Notes under the pieces: model-generated
What the model saw: the letters and a program-made list of their open reading frames with translations, nothing else
Database searches by the model: none
Told to the model about the DNA's origin: nothing
In this document: positions 1-6,583 of the stretch, piece after piece
How the letters are laid out: each line of letters begins with the position of its first letter
Numbering within the stretch: the first letter of the stretch is position 1
Source: Deltaproteobacteria bacterium
GTDB taxonomy: Bacteria; Myxococcota; Polyangia; Polyangiales; B10-G4
Length of the DNA: 8,071 nt
Assembly: GCA_019312705.1 (NCBI GenBank)
Contig: JAFDCW010000190.1
Coordinates: 1 to 8,071 of the forward strand
Reading direction: 5' to 3'
Translations under genes and position numbers: made by a program

Positions 1-2444
1 TCGGCGTGGAAGTGGTCGATACGTGTCTCGCCCTCGACGGTCTGGTCATGGACCAGGCCGAGGAGGCGCGGCTCGCTGAAGAAGAACTCCCGGGAGGTCG
101 GGGTCATGAGCACGTAGTCCTGGCGGACGATCGGTGCGAAGCCCTGAAGGTAGGTCAGGTCACCGTAGTAGTCGGCGAAGAGGTTGCGATGGGCGACGTC
201 GTCGATGCGGTACTGAAGCTCGATGGTGTCACCGGGCTCGATGGTCGGGAAGACTACGACCAGGGCCCGGGTGTCGTAGTAGACGCGGTACCAGGGCTCG
301 CCGAGCTGCCGTTCGAAGGTCTGGGTGGCCTCGAGGGTCCCGCCGCCGCGCTTGTAGACCCGAGCGGCGCGGATATCGATGCGCTGGGTGTCCGGGTCGA
401 ACTGAATCGAGTACGTGCGCAGCTGGCGCGCCCCCTGGTCGTCGTGGGCCTGGGCCGCGTATTGGCGAAAGTTCGAACCGAGGCCGTTTTGGAAGACCGT
501 GTTGACCGTGAGGTCTTGGAGGATCGTCACGGGATAGCCGTTGCTCTCGGTGCGTCGTGCGAGGAGTTCGGGCCGCGCGACGGCGAAGGCCTCGTCGCGG
601 CGCTCTTCGGGCTCGAGCTGCTCGAGGAGCTCCCGGGTCTCGGCGTCCTGGGGGCGCAGGGCGAGGGCCTGCCGGAGGCTTTGGGCTGCGGCGTCGGTCT
701 GCCCGCTCCGGAGCAACATGCGCCCCTCGGCGGCGACCACCGTCGCGTCCTCCGGAGCTCGGGTCCTCGCCCGGCGCAGGGCCTCGAGGGCGCGATCGTT
801 TTCACCGAGGCCTTCGTAGATGCGACTCAGAAAGAGGTCCGCGGAGCCCTGGTCTCGGACCAGGGTCGCCAACGCATCGAGCTGCTCGTCGAGGGCTCGC
901 CGGTCGCCCCGGCGCAGAGCATCGAGGGCGAGCACGCGACGACTTCGGGTCGCGTCATGGCGTGCGGCGACGAGGCGCCGGCGGATTTCGATGGACTCGT
1001 CGGCCCGCTCGGCGGACTCGGCGTGGTGGGCCCAGGCGCTGAGGAAACCGGGGGCGGTGGGGGCACGCTCGGCGAGGGCCGCAGCCTGGGCCAGGGCCGC
1101 GTCGGTGAGTTCGAGGCGCCCGAGGAGCTGAGCCCGGAGCAGCCCCGCCTGCATCGAGACGCGGTCTTCACCGGCGAGGGCATCGAGGAGCGGGAGGGCG
1201 TCTTCGGGGCTCGGCCCCCCGGCAATCATGCGCGCGTGCAGCAGTTGCCCCTCGCGATCGCCCGGGGCGACCTCGTGGGCCTGCGCTGCGAAGCGCTGCA
1301 TCTCGCCGCGTTCGTTGGCGAGGCTCGCGGCGAGTACCAAGCGCCCGACGGTGGGGCTCGCGTCCGCCGCCCGAGCGGCGAGCTGCTGGGCTTGGCGCTC
1401 GACCGGATCATCCGCGCCGGTGAAGGCGAGAAAGCGGGCGAGGGCCTCGAGGGCTTCGGGACGGGCCCGGGGGCCGCTGGCCGCGGCCTCGAGGGCGGCG
1501 AGCTCCGAGCGAAGGGGGCGCCGGGGCAGTCGTACGCCGGCCGGGGGCCCCGCGGGCACGTCGTGATGGGCCGATCCATCGACGGTGATTCCAGCAGCCG
1601 GGGCACCGGTCGCGTCTCCGATGCGCAGGTAGAAGCCCCAGGTCGCGTCCGCGACGCAGAGCTTCACGAGGAGACGGTTCCACCCCTCGTGGGCAGCCAC
1701 CGTCGCGACGTGGCGGTCCGGGTCGGGCTGCCGGTAGATCTCGTCTTCGAGGACCACCTCGCCGTTCCAATAGACCTTGGTGGCGCCGCCGTTGCCGACC
1801 CAGAGGGTGAGGGGCCGGGCGCGGTCGACCTCGACGAAGGTCTCGGCGAAGCCGCAGGCCGACTCGAAGGGACGGAAGAGAGCGTCGAAGTTCACGAACC
1901 CGAAGTGCGTCGTCTCGGCGGGATAGGGGCGCCAGCTCACCTGGCGCTCTTTGCCGCTGTAGTGGGCCGACGGATCCCACGGCGCATTGCGCTCGGCCTC
2001 CGGAGGAAGCTCGGCGGAGAAGCCCCGCTTGCCTTCGTCGTCAAAGGAGCCGATGACCCGGAAGTCGGTGACGTACCCGAGGTCGCGCGTCGTCTGCGCC
2101 GCAGCCGCGGAGTCTCCCCTGCGCAGCTGGGCCCGCCCGAGGAGCCCCCCCGCATAGGCTCGCCGGGGCACCGACAGACGACGGTCCGCCGCGAGGCGCT
2201 CGAGCTCACCCCGAGTGACCTCGCCGTCGGCCCAAGGATAGCCGCGCCACAGCTGGAGGAGCGGAAGCACCCCGTCCGGACGGCGCCCCTGCTGCGATGC
2301 CTGACGCCCGAGTTCGGTCTGGTACGCGTCGAAGGGATTGTCCGCAAAGGCCGGAGCGCCGGCGGCGAGCAGCCCGAAGAGCAGGATGGCCGCCAGGATG
2401 AACGTAGAGGCGGGCCGCGAAATATCGTTGAAAATTGGTCGCAT
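1..2444 (-). CDS. Exported TPR / DUF3857 (transglutaminase-associated) protein, C-terminus cut by window edge
   Basis: The minus frame from the ATG at 2444 stays open for 814 codons to the left edge, so the stop lies outside the window. Residues 1-34 look like a Sec signal peptide: a short polar start, a hydrophobic core (FILAAILLFGLLAAG) and an A-F-A cleavage site before D35. Residues about 200-275 form a beta-rich stretch with YWNGEVV and GWNRLLVKL, like jelly-roll or PA14-type carbohydrate-binding folds. Residues about 300-620 are Ala/Leu/Arg-rich helices, and about 535-611 read as TPR pairs (GENDRALEALRRARTRAPED, then SGQTDAAAQSLRQALALRPQ). From about 626 the sequence matches DUF3857 in style (RQYAAQAHDDQGARQL, ARVYKRGG, EPGDTIELQYRI, RQDYVLMTP). 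In this family a transglutaminase-like core usually follows, which would lie beyond position 1. The role is probably at the cell envelope; its substrate is unknown. No Shine-Dalgarno precedes the ATG, but the signal peptide fixes the start well. The family call is firm for DUF3857 and weaker for the beta domain. Confidence 0.85.
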   Translation of the reverse strand, partial: MRPIFNDISRPASTFILAAILLFGLLAAGAPAFADNPFDAYQTELGRQASQQGRRPDGVLPLLQLWRGYPWADGEVTRGELERLAADRRLSVPRRAYAGGLLGRAQLRRGDSAAAAQTTRDLGYVTDFRVIGSFDDEGKRGFSAELPPEAERNAPWDPSAHYSGKERQVSWRPYPAETTHFGFVNFDALFRPFESACGFAETFVEVDRARPLTLWVGNGGATKVYWNGEVVLEDEIYRQPDPDRHVATVAAHEGWNRLLVKLCVADATWGFYLRIGDATGAPAAGITVDGSAHHDVPAGPPAGVRLPRRPLRSELAALEAAASGPRARPEALEALARFLAFTGADDPVERQAQQLAARAADASPTVGRLVLAASLANERGEMQRFAAQAHEVAPGDREGQLLHARMIAGGPSPEDALPLLDALAGEDRVSMQAGLLRAQLLGRLELTDAALAQAAALAERAPTAPGFLSAWAHHAESAERADESIEIRRRLVAARHDATRSRRVLALDALRRGDRRALDEQLDALATLVRDQGSADLFLSRIYEGLGENDRALEALRRARTRAPEDATVVAAEGRMLLRSGQTDAAAQSLRQALALRPQDAETRELLEQLEPEERRDEAFAVARPELLARRTESNGYPVTILQDLTVNTVFQNGLGSNFRQYAAQAHDDQGARQLRTYSIQFDPDTQRIDIRAARVYKRGGGTLEATQTFERQLGEPWYRVYYDTRALVVVFPTIEPGDTIELQYRIDDVAHRNLFADYYGDLTYLQGFAPIVRQDYVLMTPTSREFFFSEPRLLGLVHDQTVEGETRIDHFHA

Positions 2445-2604
2445 CGAAGGAGGCCGGGAGCCTAAACCAGTGGAACCGAATCCGAAATGCCCCGCGTCGA
2501 GACGGACAAGGGCGAGGGCCACTTTGTTCCGTCCGATTCCGAAGGAATGAGCTTCGGCGGCAAGTTCGTGGACCCAGCAGAAATGCGGGCTATATTCGGC
2601 CGCC
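2445..2604. promoter_or_regulatory. Divergent intergenic region between the DUF3857 gene and the prenyltransferase operon
   Basis: This 160-bp gap separates two divergent genes and must hold both promoters. It is less GC-rich than the flanking genes. It contains a 5-bp-arm inverted repeat (ATTCC-GAA-GGAAT, 2536-2548) and two similar 14-mers, CCGAATCCGAAATG at 2476 and CCGATTCCGAAGGA at 2533. These could be regulator half-sites, but they are short enough to arise by chance. No convincing minus-strand promoter was found for the gene starting at 2444. No small gene is supported here. Confidence 0.5.
2591..2596 (+). promoter_or_regulatory. Candidate -10 box (TATATT) for a leaderless transcript
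   Basis: TATATT matches the sigma-70 -10 consensus at five of six positions and stands out in GC-rich DNA. It ends 8 nt before the ATG at 2605, so transcription would begin at or just before the start codon. No good -35 element is visible at 16-18 nt spacing. The placement is inference and has not been mapped. Confidence 0.35.
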
Positions 2605-3474
2605 ATGTGGGCCGGGCTCCTGAAGGCGATGCGGCCTCATCAGTGGGTGAAGAACATTTTTGTTCTCGCCCCCCTGGTCTTTGCTCGGGATCTCTTCGAG
2701 GCGGACCGCGCCCTACCGGCGGGCCTGGCCATGGGGCTCTTCTGCCTGGCGTCGAGCACGGTCTACCTGCTCAACGACCTCACCGACGTCGAGGCGGACC
2801 AGGCCCACCCGGTGAAGCGGAATCGACCGATCGCAAGCGGCGAGCTCCCCCTGCACACCGCCCGGAACGCCGCCATCGTCCTGGCGACCACCGCGGTCGG
2901 CTTCGGCTACTGGCTCTCGCCTCAGGTCGCGGGGGCTATCGCCGGGTACCTGGTGCTCAACTTCTTCTACTCGAAGAGCTGGAAGCACATCGCCTACATC
3001 GACGTGCTGTGCATCACGACGGGGTTCGAGCTCCGGGTCCTCGCCGGCGCCTACGCGGCCGACGTGCCCGCGAGCGCCTACGTGCTGATCGCCACCTTCC
3101 TCCTCGCGTCCTTCCTGGGCTTCGGCAAGCGCATGCACGAGCTGATGCAGGGCAAGGGTGCCGAAAAACAGCGCTCGGTCCTCGCAAACTACAGCGAGCG
3201 CACCCTCACCTTTCTGCTCTACGGCACTGCCCTCGCCGCGGTGGCGACCTACGTCGGGTACACCCTCGACCCGTCGACCCGGGAGGCCTTCGGCACCGAC
3301 TTTCTCGTCGTGACGAGCCTGATGCCGGCGTTGGGAGTCTTGCGTTTCCTGCACCTGGTGCAGCGCCGAAACACGGCCGAGAGCCCCACCGAGGACATGC
3401 TCCGGGACCGGCTCTTCCTCGCGAACGGCCTCGCCTACTTGGTTGCGGTCGTCGTCATCATCTACTTCGGCTGA
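2605..3474 (+). CDS. UbiA-family decaprenyl-phosphate phosphoribosyltransferase-like membrane enzyme
   Basis: This 289-residue polytopic inner-membrane protein belongs to the UbiA prenyltransferase superfamily. It most resembles decaprenyl-phosphate phosphoribosyltransferase (the Rv3806c/UbiA type), which transfers 5-phosphoribose from PRPP to a polyprenyl phosphate for cell-envelope polysaccharide synthesis. The N-terminus has the subgroup signature RPHQWVKN (10-17). The first Asp motif is N57-D58-x2-D61-x3-D65, followed by AHPVKRNRPIASG, the Mg2+/diphosphate site. The second conserved loop is D133-VLCITTGFELR-VLAG. A third subgroup motif, FGKRMHEL, lies around 173-180. About eight to nine hydrophobic segments are present and the length is normal for the family. 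The start is well fixed: the frame has a stop at 2548-2550 and no other ATG, GTG or TTG before 2605. No Shine-Dalgarno is visible. The next gene begins 10 nt downstream, so the two are probably cotranscribed. Donor and acceptor are inferred from motifs, since UbiA homologues vary in substrate. Confidence 0.88.
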   Translation: MWAGLLKAMRPHQWVKNIFVLAPLVFARDLFEADRALPAGLAMGLFCLASSTVYLLNDLTDVEADQAHPVKRNRPIASGELPLHTARNAAIVLATTAVGFGYWLSPQVAGAIAGYLVLNFFYSKSWKHIAYIDVLCITTGFELRVLAGAYAADVPASAYVLIATFLLASFLGFGKRMHELMQGKGAEKQRSVLANYSERTLTFLLYGTALAAVATYVGYTLDPSTREAFGTDFLVVTSLMPALGVLRFLHLVQRRNTAESPTEDMLRDRLFLANGLAYLVAVVVIIYFG

Positions 3475-3484
3475 TCCCGCTGCA

Positions 3485-4615
3485 ATGGTCCGCATTTCAC
3501 GCGACGAAGCCCGGCTTCATCTGCTCACGCATCTGGGGCTCACGGGACGCAGGTACCGGGGCCCTCGGGGCGTGCGATCGATGCTCCGCGACCTCCGGTG
3601 CATTCAACTCGACCCCCTGGACGCCATCGGCACAAACGCCGACCTCGTCGCCCTCGCGCGGGTCGATGGCATCTCCAAAGGGGATGTCTATCGGCATACG
3701 ATGCCGGGTCACGCCTTCGAGCACTTCGCGAAGGAGCGCTGCATCCTGCCGGCGTCGGCCTATCCCCACTACCGTGACCAGGCGGTCCAGACACCCTGGT
3801 GGAGACTCGGCACGCGCCTCGAACGCCTCGACGCGGCGGTCATCGACCGCGTCGAGGCCGAGGTCGCCGCCCGGGGCCCGATCACAGCTCGGGAGCTGAC
3901 CGATCATGGCCAGGTCCGCCCTCTCGATTGGAGTGGATGGAAAGGGACCAGCAAGGCGACGGCGATGGCCCTCGAAGTCCTGTGGACCCAGTGCCGGGTC
4001 ATCGTCTCGGAGCGCACGCCCGCAGGAAAACGCTTCGATATCCCGGAGCGCGCTCTTCCCGCGGTCCACGATGCCCCCGCCCTGCCCTTCGAACGGTGGG
4101 CGCTGCTGGAACGCGTCGAGGCCGCCGGTTTCCTCGCCCGGGCCGGCGGGCCCTGCTGGTCGATGCTGCGGGACGCGCGCACGACCGAGCTTCCAGATGC
4201 CCTGATTGCCGAAGGCTTCCTCGAAGAGGTCACCATCGAAGGCTCCCGACGGCCCTACCTCGCCCCGGCCGGTTTCCGCGATCGACGGCGGGCGGCGCTC
4301 GACGGTCGAATGCGCATACTCGCGCCCCTCGACCCGCTGCTATGGGACCGGAAGCTCGTAAAACAGATCTTCGACTTCGAATACATCTGGGAGGTCTACA
4401 AACCCAAGTCCGTGCGCCGGTGGGGCTGGTACGTCTGCCCGCTCTTGCACCGTGGCCGCCTCGTCGGGCGCCTCGAGGCCCACGTTGACGGAGACACCCT
4501 CGTCGTCGACCGGGTATGGCCCGAAGAGCACGAAACCTTGCCGCCAGATGCCCTCGACGACGCCCTCGCCCACCACGCCGAGGCCCTCGGCTGCGCCTAC
4601 TATTCGAACGAATAG
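3485..4615 (+). CDS. YcaQ-family (HTH_42/AlkZ-like) DNA glycosylase, winged-helix protein
   Basis: This 376-residue protein resembles the YcaQ/AZL family (HTH_42, winged-helix DNA-binding). Characterised members are DNA glycosylases that unhook interstrand crosslinks or remove bulky alkylated bases. The N-terminal winged-helix segment leads to IQLDPLDAIGTNADLVALARV, in which Q41-x-D43 matches the QxD catalytic motif of the YcaQ-type subgroup rather than the QxQ of the AlkZ type. Other family marks are HAFEHFAKERCILPASAYPHYRD, LAPLDPLLWDRK in the second half and WGWYVCPLLHRGRLVGRLEAHVD near the C-terminus. The length is slightly below E. coli YcaQ. I chose the ATG at 3485, where the residues MVRISRDEARLHLL begin the family helix. 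A TTG at 3443 would add 14 Ser-rich residues and overlap the upstream gene. The 10-nt gap implies an operon with the phosphoribosyltransferase, with no obvious functional link. Activity is inferred from the family. Confidence 0.87.
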   Translation: MVRISRDEARLHLLTHLGLTGRRYRGPRGVRSMLRDLRCIQLDPLDAIGTNADLVALARVDGISKGDVYRHTMPGHAFEHFAKERCILPASAYPHYRDQAVQTPWWRLGTRLERLDAAVIDRVEAEVAARGPITARELTDHGQVRPLDWSGWKGTSKATAMALEVLWTQCRVIVSERTPAGKRFDIPERALPAVHDAPALPFERWALLERVEAAGFLARAGGPCWSMLRDARTTELPDALIAEGFLEEVTIEGSRRPYLAPAGFRDRRRAALDGRMRILAPLDPLLWDRKLVKQIFDFEYIWEVYKPKSVRRWGWYVCPLLHRGRLVGRLEAHVDGDTLVVDRVWPEEHETLPPDALDDALAHHAEALGCAYYSNE

Positions 4616-4662
4616 GGGGCTGGACCGCTGGACGGGTTTGGATGGGGTCATGAGATGTGCGC

Positions 4663-4668
4663 TAGACT
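4663..4668 (+). promoter_or_regulatory. Candidate -10 box (TAGACT) before the PHA-system-like gene
   Basis: TAGACT keeps the key TA...T positions of a -10 hexamer and ends 9 nt before the ATG at 4678, again implying a leaderless or very short leader. The only -35-like stretch is TTGGAT at 4638-4643, with a long 19-nt spacer. The 62-nt gap after the YcaQ-like gene shows no terminator hairpin, so read-through from the upstream pair is also possible. Confidence 0.3.
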
Positions 4669-4677
4669 CTCGTCGCC

Positions 4678-4995
4678 ATGATGCAGCTCGACCGGCCATA
4701 CGATTTCGACGACGACGAAGCGCGGGCGCGGCTGCGCGCGCTGGCCGACTATTGGCATGCCAGGCACGGCATCGCGTCGACCTGGACCGGGGACGAGGTC
4801 ACGCTTTCAGGTCGGGTCAAGGGCGTGAAGTTCGAAGGCCGGGTCCGCATCGGCGACCGCCGGGTGAAGGCCGAAGTGAAGGCCGGATTCCTCGCCGAGA
4901 AGCTCGGCGGAAGGCAGTACGTCCAGCGCAAGCTGGACGACTACCTCGACCCGGCAAAGACCATCGAGGCGCTGCAGGCGCGCGTGCCGCGCTAG
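4678..4995 (+). CDS. Small polyhydroxyalkanoic-acid-system-like protein (PHA_gran_rgn type)
   Basis: This is a 105-residue soluble protein without signal peptide or membrane segment. The pattern is an N-terminal helix (DDDEARARLRALADYWHARHG), beta strands rich in alternating residues (STWTGDEVTLSGRVKGVKFE, then GRVRIGDRRVKAEVKAGF), and a C-terminal helix (YVQRKLDDYLDPAKTIEAL). This order, with W-x-G-D-x-v-x-l-S-G and a g-x-v-x-i-x-d-x-x-v strand, matches the short polyhydroxyalkanoic acid system / PHA-granule-region family. The molecular role of that family is poorly defined. No PHA synthase, phasin or depolymerase gene is in the window, so a PHA role here is not supported by context. Two adjacent ATGs (4678 and 4681) could serve as start. 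Its stop lies 21 bp from the convergent hemerythrin stop. Confidence 0.65.
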   Translation: MMQLDRPYDFDDDEARARLRALADYWHARHGIASTWTGDEVTLSGRVKGVKFEGRVRIGDRRVKAEVKAGFLAEKLGGRQYVQRKLDDYLDPAKTIEALQARVPR

Positions 4996-5016
4996 CCCAG
5001 TCAGCCCCGACGGACG

Positions 5017-5451
5017 TCAGTCCGGGAGCCGCGCGCGCAGCGTATCCCAGCCCGCCGCGAGGTGCTGCTGGGCCATCGGATAGAGCATGCCCTCCTCCTT
5101 GGCGTTGTGCTGCTGGATGAGCATCAGGAGGGTGTCGCCTTGATCGACCAGCTCACCGAAGTCGCCGGCCGTGGCGAGGGAGTTCATCTGGCCCATCAGC
5201 GCGCGCATCTGCTTATGCTCGGCGCGCATCACCATGGTGGGACCGCCGCCGTGCATGCCCGTCGCCTTCTCGAAGGCCGGGAAGAGCTCGTCTTCTTCCA
5301 TGTGGAAGTGCCGCTCCATGGCATCGAAAAACGCCTTCCAGGCGCTCGTCGTGGCGGCAGCGTCGCCGGTGTCGGCGGCAGCCTCGACGGACGCCCAAAG
5401 CACGTCACAGGCGCGGTGATCCTCGGTGAAAAACTGTACGAGTTGGGACAT
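5017..5451 (-). CDS. Hemerythrin (HHE) domain protein
   Basis: This 144-residue, single-domain cytoplasmic protein carries the four-helix non-heme di-iron hemerythrin fold. Likely iron ligands are visible: H12 (TEDHRACD), H48 and E52 (HFHMEEDELFP), H79 (AEHKQMRAL), and H115 and E119 (QQHNAKEEGMLYPM). Family members bind O2 or NO or protect and repair iron-sulfur proteins under nitrosative stress. The central loop is Met-rich (M66, M73, M75, M82, M86, M89), and 12 of 144 residues are Met. The PTMVMRAEHKQMR segment is typical of a proteobacterial HHE subgroup. The ATG at 5451 lies 4 nt from the edge of a perfect 24-nt palindrome shared with the divergent TetR-DUF2249 gene, so repression by that regulator is likely. 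No Shine-Dalgarno is visible. The fold call is secure; the ligand (O2, NO or other) is not determined by sequence. Confidence 0.92.
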   Translation of the reverse strand: MSQLVQFFTEDHRACDVLWASVEAAADTGDAAATTSAWKAFFDAMERHFHMEEDELFPAFEKATGMHGGGPTMVMRAEHKQMRALMGQMNSLATAGDFGELVDQGDTLLMLIQQHNAKEEGMLYPMAQQHLAAGWDTLRARLPD

Positions 5452-5455
5452 GCGC

Positions 5456-5479
5456 GGACGTTATCACATGATAACGTCC
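5456..5479. promoter_or_regulatory. Perfect 24-nt palindromic operator between hemerythrin and TetR-DUF2249 genes
   Basis: The arms GGACGTTATCA (5456-5466) and TGATAACGTCC (5469-5479) are exact reverse complements around a CA centre, giving 11 of 11 paired positions. It is the only strong palindrome I found in the window and fills the space between two divergent starts. Size and symmetry fit a TetR-family dimer operator, and the adjacent TetR gene makes autoregulation the simplest reading. On the minus strand the right half contains TATCAT (5473-5468), a -10-like hexamer, so a bound repressor would occlude the hemerythrin promoter. An ATG inside the palindrome (5468) may be the regulator's own start codon. 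The inner TTATC-N4-GATAA also has FNR/CRP-like geometry but not the usual half-site. Confidence 0.85.
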
Positions 5480-6583
5480 AGGCTCGTCGTGCCGAGAGAA
5501 AAGTCATCCCCCCCATCGCCCCGCAAAGCGCAGATCACCGAGGCGGCCCTCGAGCTCCTCGCCGACACGCCAATGCACGCCCTGCGCACGCGTCAGATTG
5601 CGCGCCACGTCGGCGTGAGCCAGCCCGCGCTCTTTCGACACTTTCGCAGCCGTGACGCGATCCTCGAAGCGGTCGTCGACCTTCTGCGGGAACGTTTGTC
5701 GGCGGCCGTCGTCACGCTCCTCGAAGGCACCCCGGCGCCCCTCGATCGAGCGCGGGGCCTGGTGGGGCTGCTCTTCGAACACGCCACGCGGGACCCGGGG
5801 CTCGTACGCCTGATCCTCGCCGAGGGGGTTGGCAACGACGAGGGCGTCTACCACGCCAGCCTCGCTCACCTCGTATCGATGCAGAGGAGCTTCTTCACCA
5901 CCTTCGTGCGGCGAGCTCGGGAGCGCGGCGAGGTCGCGTCCAACGTCGACCCCGACGTCGCGTCCCAGCTCATCATGGCCCTGATCCAGGGCACGCTCCT
6001 CGAGTGGGCCCGAGGCAGACGCATCGACGCCCTCGAATCCTGGGCGCCTCGCGTGTCGAGCTCCTGGGAGGCGGGGCTCGGTCCTGGCAACGTCGTCTAC
6101 GGGGCGGCGGGTCTAGCGGCCGTACCCGAGGCCCCCGACCTGCGCCTAGCGTTGCTCGATGTCCGCCCCATCCTGGACGCGGGCGACGATCCCCTGGGCG
6201 CGATCCGCTCGATGCTCGGGCGGCTCAGCCCGGACGGCATGGCGGTCGTCCAGGCGCCCTTCGCACCGCGGCCGCTGCGCACGCTCCTGATCGAAGAAGG
6301 CTACCGCGCCGAGATCGAAGAACTCGGGGACCGCGAGTTCCAAGTCACGATCCTCGGCCCCGACGCGGCGGACCTGATCGACCTGACCTCCCTCGAAGCC
6401 CCCCTACCGCTCGAGCGGGTGCTCGCCGCGACCACCACCCTCGAGCCTGGCGCGACTGCCCACTTCCGAACGCCCATGGTGCCGAGGATCTTGCTCCCCC
6501 GCCTGGCAGAACGCGGCGTCGAACACGAAGCCTGCAAACAACTCGACGGCCGCGGCCTGCTCACCATCTGGCGGACGCGATGA
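5468..6583 (+). CDS. TetR-family regulator with two C-terminal DUF2249 domains
   Basis: From the ATG at 5468 the protein has 371 residues, against about 190-220 for an ordinary TetR. Residues 21-68 are a TetR helix-turn-helix (ITEAALELLADTPMHALRTR, IARHVGVSQPALFRHFRSRD). Residues about 75-205 are the helical ligand/dimer domain. Two DUF2249-like units follow: about 223-294 (LLDVRP...APRPLRTLLIEEGYRAEIEEL) and about 303-371 (DLTSLEAPLPLERVLA...PRILLPRLAERGVEHE). DUF2249 is a small TusA/SirA-like fold often found beside hemerythrin and denitrification genes. I infer a repressor that senses or relays a redox or NO-type signal through the DUF2249 units. The start is uncertain: ATG 5426 or 5450 would run into the hemerythrin gene, ATG 5468 lies in the operator, and GTG 5489 would begin just after it. 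The early ATA, AGG and AGA codons are rare in this DNA. The stop overlaps the next start (ATGA), so the two genes are coupled. Confidence 0.85.
   Translation: MITSRLVVPREKSSPPSPRKAQITEAALELLADTPMHALRTRQIARHVGVSQPALFRHFRSRDAILEAVVDLLRERLSAAVVTLLEGTPAPLDRARGLVGLLFEHATRDPGLVRLILAEGVGNDEGVYHASLAHLVSMQRSFFTTFVRRARERGEVASNVDPDVASQLIMALIQGTLLEWARGRRIDALESWAPRVSSSWEAGLGPGNVVYGAAGLAAVPEAPDLRLALLDVRPILDAGDDPLGAIRSMLGRLSPDGMAVVQAPFAPRPLRTLLIEEGYRAEIEELGDREFQVTILGPDAADLIDLTSLEAPLPLERVLAATTTLEPGATAHFRTPMVPRILLPRLAERGVEHEACKQLDGRGLLTIWRTR

Noticed and set aside
6..2465. An 819-codon plus-strand open frame
   Set aside because: It lies antisense to the minus gene with signal peptide, TPR and DUF3857 features. 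Its translation is Gly/Glu/Val-rich low-complexity with no family resemblance, a typical GC-rich shadow.
2536..2548. ATTCC-GAA-GGAAT inverted repeat as an operator
   Set aside because: Five-base arms are expected by chance in this much sequence, and no nearby regulator gene supports it. Noted only within the intergenic entry.
3443..3484. Upstream TTG start for the YcaQ-like gene
   Set aside because: It would add a Ser-rich tail overlapping the upstream gene. The ATG at 3485 precedes the conserved family N-terminus directly.
2713..3495. A 260-codon minus-strand frame
   Set aside because: Antisense shadow of the UbiA-type gene, whose catalytic motifs are unmistakable; no motif is visible in this one.
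2487..3899. A 470-codon plus-strand frame overlapping the prenyltransferase and YcaQ-like genes
   Set aside because: The translation is Arg/Pro/Gly-rich and crosses two genes with clear family motifs in other frames.
5011..5024. Hairpin CGGAC-GTCA-GTCCG as terminator between convergent genes
   Set aside because: Arms are only 5 bp, no T-tract follows on either strand, and it overlaps the hemerythrin stop codon.
5461..5474. The inner TTATC-N4-GATAA as an FNR/HcpR/DNR box
   Set aside because: The spacing fits but the half-sites differ from the known TTGAT or TTGAC type. The symmetry extends to 11-bp arms, which a TetR dimer explains better.
6004..6579. N-terminal extension of the membrane protein back to 6004
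   Set aside because: The extra 192 residues are Arg/Pro-rich and out of frame within the TetR-DUF2249 gene. The ATG at 6580 with the ATGA overlap is a far better start.
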